Origin: Fidelibacterota bacterium
Lineage (GTDB): Bacteria > Fidelibacterota > Marinisomatia > Marinisomatales > UBA1611
Reading direction: 5' to 3'
NCBI GenBank assembly: GCA_028101095.1
Contig: JAOHKG010000008.1
Location: 1 to 38,854, forward strand
Length of the DNA: 38,854 nt
Each line of letters starts with the position of its first letter. Positions within the stretch are counted from its first letter, which is position 1. This document shows positions 1-8,000 of the stretch, piece by piece. The position numbers and the translations under genes are program-made. The notes under the pieces are model-generated. The model was not told where the DNA came from and did not search any database. It saw nothing but the letters and a program-made list of their open reading frames with translations.

Positions 1-230
1 ATGCAAAAACTCTTCCAGGTTTTTAAGGATGACGTATTTACACCTTAAATTGACTTTATGGCAGATAAATGACGTTTAAAGAGGTTCGTAAATGCCTTAG
101 TGGCATACTAATTAATTTTTAATACTTTTTAGCTAACCTTCTTTGTTAATAAACGATTGAATTATAAACTTGAGTATATAAACAAAACAATATTTGACTG
201 TTTAATAAAATAATAAAAAAGAGAATTGAT
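1..230. other. Leader region before tldD, no supported gene
   Basis: AT-rich sequence. A short frame is open from base 1 to a TAA at 46-48 and could be the tail of an upstream gene, but it is too short to identify. A small hairpin (ATGCC at 92-96 with GGCAT at 102-106) is followed by a T-rich stretch and might be a weak terminator of that upstream gene. I see no promoter I can defend. Confidence 0.3.
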
Positions 231-1673
231 ATGAAATTAGATGTAGATATTAAAAAACTATTGAGTGCTATTGATGTTCCTGCTGACTGGGTTGGCTTAA
301 GAGAGGTTTATGAAGCTCATACTCCAAGAATGATACGAGATGGTGTGCCTGTGGTTAATGCTTCAGCATCAACACATGGAATAATGGTCGAGGTATTGGT
401 TAATGGTCAATTTGGTTATTTTGGTACACCAGATATGACTTCTCAAGGTATATCGAGGGCTGCAAAAAAAGCATTTAAACAAGCAGAAATAGCATCAAGG
501 CATTCAGTCCACTCTTTTGATGAATCAGCAAGACCATCTCATCAAGGTTCATATTCTTCTCCATTTGAAAAAGATAGAGACTCACTATCTGCTGGTAGAC
601 TAAACGAGGTGCTATTGGAAGCATATAATCATCTAAAAGTAAATGATAAAATTGTTAGTGCTTCTTCACTTTGTCAAGTAATAGAATCAAATTTTAAGTT
701 TGTCAGTTCCAATGGAAGTGAGATAAATCAGGACTTTTTAATGTTTGAGTTTGATCTTAGTGCCACAGCTGCAGACGGATCAAATCAACAGACACGGACA
801 TTTGGTGGAATGCGTGGGACGTGTAGGCAAATGGGAATGGAATATTTTGATAAATATGAAATTTTTGCGAATGCGAATAGAATTGGAGAGCAAGCGATTG
901 AGCTATTAGATGCAGAAGATTGTCCTACTGGAGAAATGGACTTGGTAATAGCTCCAGATCAAATGATGTTACAAATCCATGAAAGTATTGGTCATGCTCT
1001 AGAAGTCGATAGGATTCTAGGAGACGAAAGAAATTATGCAGGGTGGAGCTTTGTTAAATTAGAAGATTTTGGAAAGTTGCAGTATGGATCAAAATTAATG
1101 AATATCACTTTTGATCCAACATTAGAATCTGAGTTTGCATCATATGCATACGATGATGGTGGCTTAAAAGCCACCAAAGAGCATTTAATTAAAGATGGTT
1201 TACTCGTAAGGGGGCTCGGTGGGCAAGAAAGCCAGATACGATCAGGTTTGGATGGTGTTGCTAATTTTAGAGCAAGTAGTTGGAATAGAGCGCCTATTGA
1301 TAGAATGGCAAATATAAATCTAGAGCCAGGTAATCAGAGTTTTGATGAATTAATCGCAGAAGTTCAGCATGGAGTTTATGTTGAGAGTAATAAATCATGG
1401 TCGATTGATGACTATAGAAACAAGTTTCAATTCGGGTGTGAATACGGAAGGTTGATTGAAAATGGAAAATTGACAAAAGTACTTAAAAACCCTAATTACA
1501 GAGGTGTTTCTACTCCTTTTTGGAATAGTCTTAAAGGTGTAGGGAACAGCGATACCTTTGGTATATATGGGACTCCAAATTGTGGTAAGGGGGAACCTAA
1601 TCAAGTAATAAGGGTAGGTCATGCTTCACCAGCATGTTTATTCGATAAAATTCAAGTTTTTGGAGGCGTGTAA
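231..1673 (+). CDS. tldD: Metalloprotease TldD
   Basis: TldD is the zinc-protease subunit of the cytoplasmic TldD/TldE heterodimer, which trims unfolded peptides and, in some bacteria, leader peptides of modified peptides or antitoxins. The 480-aa protein has the family's HExxxH metal motif as HESIGH at about residues 250-255, followed by the typical EVDRILGDE segment. A conserved cysteine lies close to the C-terminus (HASPACLFDK), as in known TldD. Length is normal. The start is an ATG preceded by a purine-rich AAAGAGAA. The stop codon shares its last base with the tldE start, so the two are translationally coupled. What this pair processes here is not shown: no precursor peptide gene is visible nearby. 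Confidence 0.93.
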   Translation: MKLDVDIKKLLSAIDVPADWVGLREVYEAHTPRMIRDGVPVVNASASTHGIMVEVLVNGQFGYFGTPDMTSQGISRAAKKAFKQAEIASRHSVHSFDESARPSHQGSYSSPFEKDRDSLSAGRLNEVLLEAYNHLKVNDKIVSASSLCQVIESNFKFVSSNGSEINQDFLMFEFDLSATAADGSNQQTRTFGGMRGTCRQMGMEYFDKYEIFANANRIGEQAIELLDAEDCPTGEMDLVIAPDQMMLQIHESIGHALEVDRILGDERNYAGWSFVKLEDFGKLQYGSKLMNITFDPTLESEFASYAYDDGGLKATKEHLIKDGLLVRGLGGQESQIRSGLDGVANFRASSWNRAPIDRMANINLEPGNQSFDELIAEVQHGVYVESNKSWSIDDYRNKFQFGCEYGRLIENGKLTKVLKNPNYRGVSTPFWNSLKGVGNSDTFGIYGTPNCGKGEPNQVIRVGHASPACLFDKIQVFGGV

Positions 1674-2995
1674 TGAAAAAAGTTTTTAAAAGTATCAGTG
1701 AATCACTTTTTAAAGAATTGAAATCTGATGAAGATGTTATTTTATCTTTTTCAGGTGAAAATAGTCAGTTTATACGATTTAATAATGCATCAGTAAGACA
1801 AACCGGGCTTGTAGATGATGCCGATATTGAACTCAAGTTTATTTCAAATAATAGAATTTGTGGAGGTGGTTTTACAATTTCTGGTAATATGGAAATTGAT
1901 CTAGCCAGAGGTAAGCATGAAATTGAAAGAATGAGGAATGAAGCCAATGAATTACCTGAAGATCCTTTCTTAGTACTACCAAAAAACTTAGGATCAAGTA
2001 ATGTGGTCAAAGAGGCAAGTGGGCTAAAATTTGAAGATTCTATTGATGCAATTTTACCTGCCATGTCAGGTACTGACTTTGTTGGGGTTTTAGCAAACGG
2101 AAAAATGTTCAGAGGCAATGCGAATAGTAAAGGACAAAATCATTGGTTTGAAACAGATACATATAGTTTGGACTATTCTTTAGTCACTTCAAATCATCAA
2201 ATGGTGAAAGGCTCTTTTTCAGGAAGCGACTGGAATCAAGATGAATATGAAAGTTATGTAAATAGGAGCAAAGAAAAATTATCGTTGATGGAGAGAAAGC
2301 CTATAAAAATTAAAACAGGTGATTATAGAACATGGTTTGAATCAGCTGCAGTATCAGATTTTCTTGGAATGTTTTCATGGAATGGTATAAGTGAGGCTTC
2401 CTTGAGGCAAGGCTGTAGTGGATTTGGTAAAATGAGACATAATGATGCTAGGCTTTCACCAAAATTCTCCGTGATTGAAGATTTTTCTCCAGGCTATTGT
2501 CCTAAGTTTAATTCGGACGGCGAAGTTGCACCAGATGAACTAGCATTGATTGAGGCAGGCAAATTAAAGAATACGCTTATTAGTTCTAGGTCTGCAAAAG
2601 AATATGGACTCCAATCTAACTATGCAGAAAATGGAGAATTTTTAAGATCTCCTAGAATGGCTATTGGGAATTTGAATCAAAATGATGTGGTTAAAGAGCT
2701 GGATAGAGGATTGTTTTTATCAAATATTCATTACTTAAATTGGAGTGACAATCCAGGAGGTCGTATCACGGGTCTAACTAGATATGCTTGTTTTTGGGTT
2801 GAGGGTGGAGAAATAGTAGCTCCAATTGAAACAATGAGGTTTGACGACTCTTTTTATAGGTTCTTTGGTGATCAACTTTCAGAAGTTGAAGATCGATTAT
2901 ACAGTAACCCGGAAGTAGGAACTTATGGTGGGCGGTCCTTGGGTGCTACAGCTTGTCCAGGAATTTTAGTCGATTCTTTTTCTCTTACGCTTTAA
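1673..2995 (+). CDS. tldE: TldE/PmbA family protein
   Basis: This is the partner subunit of TldD. TldE/PmbA has the same overall fold but lacks the HExxxH metal site, and none is found here; it shapes the substrate channel of the heterodimer. The 440-aa length is normal, and the C-terminal segment with GGRSLGATACPG is family-like. Translation starts at an ATG overlapping the tldD stop by one base, with GGAGG a few bases upstream inside tldD. The tight coupling supports equal production of the two subunits. Confidence 0.9.
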   Translation: MKKVFKSISESLFKELKSDEDVILSFSGENSQFIRFNNASVRQTGLVDDADIELKFISNNRICGGGFTISGNMEIDLARGKHEIERMRNEANELPEDPFLVLPKNLGSSNVVKEASGLKFEDSIDAILPAMSGTDFVGVLANGKMFRGNANSKGQNHWFETDTYSLDYSLVTSNHQMVKGSFSGSDWNQDEYESYVNRSKEKLSLMERKPIKIKTGDYRTWFESAAVSDFLGMFSWNGISEASLRQGCSGFGKMRHNDARLSPKFSVIEDFSPGYCPKFNSDGEVAPDELALIEAGKLKNTLISSRSAKEYGLQSNYAENGEFLRSPRMAIGNLNQNDVVKELDRGLFLSNIHYLNWSDNPGGRITGLTRYACFWVEGGEIVAPIETMRFDDSFYRFFGDQLSEVEDRLYSNPEVGTYGGRSLGATACPGILVDSFSLTL

Positions 2996-2999
2996 ATAA

Positions 3000-4088
3000 G
3001 TGCAATTAGATACAACTTTAACTTTTTTCCTTGGGGTAATAATTGGTTCTATTGGAGTTTGGTACTTTCGTCAAAAAGAAATAGACTCAATTCACAGTAA
3101 TCAAAATCAAATAGAAAAAGTCTTCGCAGCACTTTCAAATGAAGCTCTTGTTGATAATCAAAAAAAGTTTCTTGAATTAGCTGAGGATAAGTTCAATACT
3201 TTAATCGGAAAATCTGATAAACAATTAATTCAAAAAAAAGAACTGATTGATTCGACGCTGAAAGTAATGAAAAATGATTTAAAGAACTTGTCAGATAATA
3301 CAATTGCTCTGAAATCACAGATGGAAGAATCCAGAAAGAGTGTTGGAGAGCTTTCTAATACAACGTCTCAATTAAGACAAATTCTTTCTAGTTCTCAATC
3401 AAGAGGGCAATGGGGAGAGAGAATGGTGGAAGACATCCTCCAATTTATTGGTTTAACTGAAGGAATTAACTATAAACAGCAAATGCAATCTGGATCGGAT
3501 AGACCTGATTTCACATTTTTTTTACCAGATAAAAAATCACTAAATATGGATGTTAAATTTCCACTTGCTCATTATGAAAAGTATATTGCTTCCGAAAACA
3601 AGCATGACAGAGATGTTGAAAAAAAGGCTTTTATCAAAGACGTTAGAAATAGAGTTAAAGAAGTTTCCAAAAGATCATACATTGACCCTGAGGGAACAAC
3701 AGTAGATTATGTCTTACTGTTTATACCAAATGAAAGTATATATTCCTTTTTAAACCAAGAGGATAATTCTTTAATAGATTACTCATTGGAAAATAAAATA
3801 ATGTTATGCTCTCCAGTTACACTTTATGCTATCCTTTCCCTTATTAGACAGGCTGTATCAAGTTTTTCAATGGAACAAAAAGCAGGCGAGATGCAGGAAC
3901 TTGTTGGTGTTTTTAAAGCTCAATGGGAGCATTTTACTCAAAAAATAGACTTTTTAGGAAAGTCTATTAATTCTTTATCAAATCATTACGAAGATTTAAC
4001 TGGACCAAGATTAAGAGCATTACAAAAACCAATGGAAAAAATATCAGAATTACAACTTGGTAAAAAGAATAAAAAAATGGAATCATAA
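3000..4088 (+). CDS. rmuC: DNA recombination protein RmuC homologue
   Basis: RmuC proteins are membrane-anchored, coiled-coil proteins with a restriction-nuclease-like domain that limit DNA rearrangements such as inversions at short repeats. The 362-aa protein shows an N-terminal membrane segment (about residues 4-20), a long charged coiled coil (about 25-125) and the RmuC core, including GQWGERMVEDIL and the nuclease-like PDFTFFLPD...MDVKFP region. The only reasonable start is GTG at 3000, five bases after the tldE stop. No strong ribosome binding site is seen, so translation may be coupled to tldE. A short basic tail ends the protein. Confidence 0.88.
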   Translation: MQLDTTLTFFLGVIIGSIGVWYFRQKEIDSIHSNQNQIEKVFAALSNEALVDNQKKFLELAEDKFNTLIGKSDKQLIQKKELIDSTLKVMKNDLKNLSDNTIALKSQMEESRKSVGELSNTTSQLRQILSSSQSRGQWGERMVEDILQFIGLTEGINYKQQMQSGSDRPDFTFFLPDKKSLNMDVKFPLAHYEKYIASENKHDRDVEKKAFIKDVRNRVKEVSKRSYIDPEGTTVDYVLLFIPNESIYSFLNQEDNSLIDYSLENKIMLCSPVTLYAILSLIRQAVSSFSMEQKAGEMQELVGVFKAQWEHFTQKIDFLGKSINSLSNHYEDLTGPRLRALQKPMEKISELQLGKKNKKMES

Positions 4089-4091
4089 AAA

Positions 4092-4523
4092 ATGAATGAA
4101 TTATCAATAAAATTATCTCTGCTTATATCACTTTTATTACCATCATGTGTTTCTCCACCTGATTACGAGGATGGATTATTGGAAAATATACCAGCTGTAA
4201 TTAATGATGTAGATTACTTTTCATTATCAATATTAGCCGATGATTATTCAGATAATTTAAAATGGGATTTAGATATATCCTTACTAGAGGATGATATTTA
4301 CTTATCTACATTAGTCATTAAAGATCTAAGCATAACATCATCAGATTCGTCTTTTATATATATAATTGACTCAAATTTAGATACTTCATTAACTATCGGT
4401 ATCTTTGATGAAGTTCTTTCAACTATAAATGATACTATTTCATCTTTGGGAGTACCTAAAACAGTAGTTTTCTTTGGAGATAAGTTAACAGGAAGAGTGG
4501 AGTATCAGATTCTGAAAAAATAG
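4092..4523 (+). CDS. Small acidic lipoprotein, function unknown
   Basis: This 143-aa protein begins with a hydrophobic signal sequence ending in a lipobox (LLPSC, Cys about residue 19), so it is probably lipid-anchored in the envelope. The mature part is strongly acidic and rich in Asp, Ser, Leu and Ile, with no family I recognise. It starts three bases after rmuC. A 93-bp gap then separates it from the next lipoprotein gene. Confidence 0.7.
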   Translation: MNELSIKLSLLISLLLPSCVSPPDYEDGLLENIPAVINDVDYFSLSILADDYSDNLKWDLDISLLEDDIYLSTLVIKDLSITSSDSSFIYIIDSNLDTSLTIGIFDEVLSTINDTISSLGVPKTVVFFGDKLTGRVEYQILKK

Positions 4524-4616
4524 CTTTCTTCTACCTAAACTTTTTATTAAGTTTAAAAAAATCTTATTAAATACATCAGTTTATTTTTTTTAATGAAATA
4601 ATTACTTGGAGTTTTA

Positions 4617-6263
4617 ATGAACCACTTTCTAAGATATTTTCAAATAGTATCACTTCTTTTATGTTTAATCACTTTTTCTTGTAATTCTGCTGCGATTCAA
4701 AAACAGATTGCGACCGTTACACCAAAACAAAAAAAACAGCCACAAGCTGTAACCGTGGGGAGTGCAGAAAAGTTTATCGAAGTTCACTTATTAGGTCAAA
4801 ATATAATCTTGAATGATAAATTTGATGAATTTCTATCTAAAATAACAAAAAAGAGTAAAAGTAATAGGGTGTATCTTGCCCGCATAGATGATTTTCCAAT
4901 TGGAACTGGATATAAAAGCTTAGATAAATGGGATATGGCATTAGAATCAGGCTTGATTGATGGTTTAATTGATAAAGACCTAAATATTGTTGAAAAATTA
5001 GACCATGTGAAACCTCGTGATTTTGACGAGTATATTGATACCTCACCTGAAGATGCCTTCTATATGCACGGAATTGATTTGGATGCACTTAAATTAATCA
5101 AAAATAAAATTCAAGCATCTAACCTATTGACTTATCAAATAATCGATTTTTCTGAAAATGAGTTATCGGCGGTTATCTATTTCAGAATGATTGATTTAAA
5201 AAATATGAAAATTATAGGATCTTCTTTAGTTGAAGTGGGAGATAATTTTAGTGCAGCAGCAAAAGAAGAAATTAAAATTTATAATCATGTAGTTCAAGTT
5301 CTTGAAAAAATAAATGATTTTCCTAATGTGATTTTTAATAAAGGAAGCTCAATTGGACTTCTTAATTCTGACATATTAAATGTTTCTGGAACTTACAATA
5401 ATCCACCGTCTAAGAAATTAATGGCTATTGAAAATGGTATTGTAACTGGTCTTATAAATAATAGTGATTATAAAGAAAATGAACCTGTAATTCTTGAAAA
5501 ATCAAAAGGTTTTAAACTTAAATATCCATCAGTTTATAACAATATTGTCTTTAATACTAATCCGTTGCTTTATGAAGATTGGAATGAGCTTATATTAGAG
5601 ACTGGTTGTTCTTTTTTATTAATGTATAGATATATAAATGATTATGGATTGTATCTAAAGGTAGTTGATACTAAACAAAATGGAAAAATATTATTTTCGG
5701 AAACCTATTCTTTTAAAGGCCAAAAAGATGAAGGCATAATTAAAAATTATGAATATGTTTCATCATCACTTCAAGAAAATATAAAACTGAACTTAATTAA
5801 AGAAAAAAAAACACTTATTCTGAATGGTGATAAACAAACAGTAGAATCTGAGAATTATTTTGATAATCAACCATTATTTAATGAAATGAACCTGGCAATT
5901 GAGGAAGGAATTATTTCAGGTTTGCTAAATAATGATATTTCTGTTTTTGAAAAATTGAAAACACTCTATTTGAAAAGACCCTGGATGTATAAGGAAAAAA
6001 TATTCAACTTAAACCCATTATACCTTGATCAGTGGAAACAGTTAGAAGAATTTGGAGTTGAGAGCTTGATAGTCTATACCAACTTGATTGAGTATGAAAA
6101 GCTCAACGCAAATGAACCCGATTATAAAAAGGTAGCACTAGGAATAAGAATCATTGATGTGAGTACAGGAGATATTATTGATGTTGGAAAAATCTCTAAT
6201 TTTAAAAATTCATCGAAAAATTTAAATGTAGAAGTAGGTGACATTGAAGAAGGAGTCCAATAA
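4617..6263 (+). CDS. Lipoprotein with three FlgO/CsgG-like repeats
   Basis: This 548-aa protein has a signal sequence with lipobox ITFSC-N (Cys about residue 22), so it is probably an envelope lipoprotein. The mature region contains three diverged copies of one domain, starting near residues 105, 275 and 423. Each opens with a helix like ALESGLIDGLI, AIENGIVTGLI or AIEEGIISGLL, runs through an EKL/EKS segment and an NPL-type loop, and ends with a strand like IRIIDVSTGDII. This pattern resembles FlgO, CsgG and TolB-N type domains that sit at the outer membrane. Function is unknown. ATG follows a TTGGAG ribosome binding site, and the next gene starts two bases after its stop. Confidence 0.72.
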   Translation: MNHFLRYFQIVSLLLCLITFSCNSAAIQKQIATVTPKQKKQPQAVTVGSAEKFIEVHLLGQNIILNDKFDEFLSKITKKSKSNRVYLARIDDFPIGTGYKSLDKWDMALESGLIDGLIDKDLNIVEKLDHVKPRDFDEYIDTSPEDAFYMHGIDLDALKLIKNKIQASNLLTYQIIDFSENELSAVIYFRMIDLKNMKIIGSSLVEVGDNFSAAAKEEIKIYNHVVQVLEKINDFPNVIFNKGSSIGLLNSDILNVSGTYNNPPSKKLMAIENGIVTGLINNSDYKENEPVILEKSKGFKLKYPSVYNNIVFNTNPLLYEDWNELILETGCSFLLMYRYINDYGLYLKVVDTKQNGKILFSETYSFKGQKDEGIIKNYEYVSSSLQENIKLNLIKEKKTLILNGDKQTVESENYFDNQPLFNEMNLAIEEGIISGLLNNDISVFEKLKTLYLKRPWMYKEKIFNLNPLYLDQWKQLEEFGVESLIVYTNLIEYEKLNANEPDYKKVALGIRIIDVSTGDIIDVGKISNFKNSSKNLNVEVGDIEEGVQ

Positions 6264-6265
6264 TT

Positions 6266-7990
6266 ATGATTGATTTAGCTAAAATAAATAAAAAAATAAG
6301 TAATAGATTTTTAATAAAAATTGCAATATTTTTATTGTTCAGTGGCTCAAATATTATGTCTAAGACATTTACTGTCACTGATCCTCCAATGGTTTATATT
6401 TATCATTTTGTCAGTTATGATACTACAGATGTTGTTTTCCATGGTGGAGTAAACCAAAGTGAAAATAAAAAATTACGTTTACCTCTTTTCAATAAACGTG
6501 ATTTAAACACGAGTTCTAACCTATTAATTGGAAAAGCTTTAGATCCAAAGCTAGTTTCAGCAATGGTGACCTCAGCTGTTGCGGAGAATATTCATGTAAA
6601 TATAGCAGGTGAATCAATTCAAAATAGGATCAAAACTGATAACTTTATTAAAATATTAAAGTCTTCAGATTATCCAAAAAGAACTGACTATATATTTATC
6701 GGCGAAATTAATACAATTGCCTCTCAATATGAAATAGACCTAAAGCTAATTGATGTTTCTACTCAAAAAATAGTTGCCTCAAATGAATTCAACTTGCCTT
6801 TTACAAACCTAAGTAATCTAAGAACTAAAATAAATGAGGTTGTCGGGCCATTAATGTCGAAAATAGTAAATCCTTTCCTCGGTTCTGCTTATGTAAGAGT
6901 TGATTCAACAAGTCGTGAAAAAATTCGATGGGACGCTTTATATATCAGACCCTTGAAAACTGTAGTCGGTTCAGATATTAAAAAAACTTTTGATTCAGAT
7001 TATGAGGCATTTAAAACTTCTTCTATGCCTCTGTCTTATATGGAAACTCATGGTGGAATATTGTCAGCATTTTCGATAAATGATTATAGGCTCGTGTCTG
7101 ATTTTAATAATAATTCATTCTTTTTAGAGGGGAATTATCGTTTAAAGGTCTTTTTAAAAAATAATGAGGATCCTTTTGAAATTGACTTTAAGGTAAAACC
7201 GGGCAATTTAAATGAGATACATGTTGCTTTATCCTACACACCGCCTCCTAAAGATAGTGATAATGATGGAATACCTGACGAAAATGATGCATGTCCGGAA
7301 ATAGTAGGGCCAGGTAATCCTGATCCAGAAAAAAACGGATGTCCGCCCCCAAAACTATTTGGAAATATCGTTTTTAAAAATATTTGGGATGGCGTTGGTT
7401 TTGAACTAAAAAGTCTCTCTGATAAGGGCGATACTTTAGTTCTGTATGGGAAAAGAATTAATGATGTATTAGTATTATCTTCAGGTTCATATAAAACCTC
7501 TATAGCCAAAGACAAAACATCATTTACAGTTTTAGGTCTACCTATGGGTGACTATATTCGTAATTCATGGGCAATAACGGAAGAAAAATTTCCAGGAAAA
7601 CATTATTTAAACTTATTCTCCGATAGAGATAGTTTAAAAATTGATAAAGGCGAAGTCACATTAAATACGACAATACAGAGTAATAAAATCACCAAAGGTC
7701 GAGAGATTGTTATCTACTTTAATCCTTTTACGCCTGATGAACTTGATGAATATGTTCTTTATTTAGATGAAAATATTGTGCCATATACGAAAGCAAGTAT
7801 TGCGGGAGAATTGCATATTACAGGTTTTCCTATAAGTTTTGAAGGGGACTTATTTATTGAAAGAAAGGGGTACGAAATAGCACAAATAAGTGTATCAAAA
7901 GGAACTGAAAAGGCTTATTTCCTTGCAGAATTGACTAGGCCCAAAGAAGAAGATGTTATTGAAAGGAAGATAGGTTCTTTATGGAAATAA
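6266..7990 (+). CDS. Exported protein with FlgO-like domain and Ca-binding repeat
   Basis: This 574-aa protein starts with a basic n-region and a hydrophobic segment (about residues 15-28), consistent with a signal peptide or anchor. Residues about 85-200 resemble the FlgO/CsgG-like unit of the preceding gene, ending in LIDVSTQKIVAS. A thrombospondin type-3-like stretch, DSDNDGIPDENDACP, lies near residues 330-345 and is expected to bind calcium. The C-terminal part is beta-rich and PEGA-like. It lies two bases after the triple-repeat lipoprotein gene, so the two probably act together in the envelope. It converges with the helicase gene, leaving only 10 bp between them. Exact function is unknown. 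Confidence 0.68.
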   Translation: MIDLAKINKKISNRFLIKIAIFLLFSGSNIMSKTFTVTDPPMVYIYHFVSYDTTDVVFHGGVNQSENKKLRLPLFNKRDLNTSSNLLIGKALDPKLVSAMVTSAVAENIHVNIAGESIQNRIKTDNFIKILKSSDYPKRTDYIFIGEINTIASQYEIDLKLIDVSTQKIVASNEFNLPFTNLSNLRTKINEVVGPLMSKIVNPFLGSAYVRVDSTSREKIRWDALYIRPLKTVVGSDIKKTFDSDYEAFKTSSMPLSYMETHGGILSAFSINDYRLVSDFNNNSFFLEGNYRLKVFLKNNEDPFEIDFKVKPGNLNEIHVALSYTPPPKDSDNDGIPDENDACPEIVGPGNPDPEKNGCPPPKLFGNIVFKNIWDGVGFELKSLSDKGDTLVLYGKRINDVLVLSSGSYKTSIAKDKTSFTVLGLPMGDYIRNSWAITEEKFPGKHYLNLFSDRDSLKIDKGEVTLNTTIQSNKITKGREIVIYFNPFTPDELDEYVLYLDENIVPYTKASIAGELHITGFPISFEGDLFIERKGYEIAQISVSKGTEKAYFLAELTRPKEEDVIERKIGSLWK

Positions 7991-8000
7991 AATTGGGTTA

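Noticed and set aside
1-80. Possible tail of an upstream gene (frame 1 to TAA 46-48, or frame 2 to about 80)
   Set aside because: Two frames are open at the window edge and both are too short to show any family feature.
4536-4560. AT-only hairpin between the two lipoprotein genes (TAAACTT/AAGTTTA)
   Set aside because: On the plus strand it is followed by A, not T, and no minus-strand gene ends there, so it does not look like a terminator.
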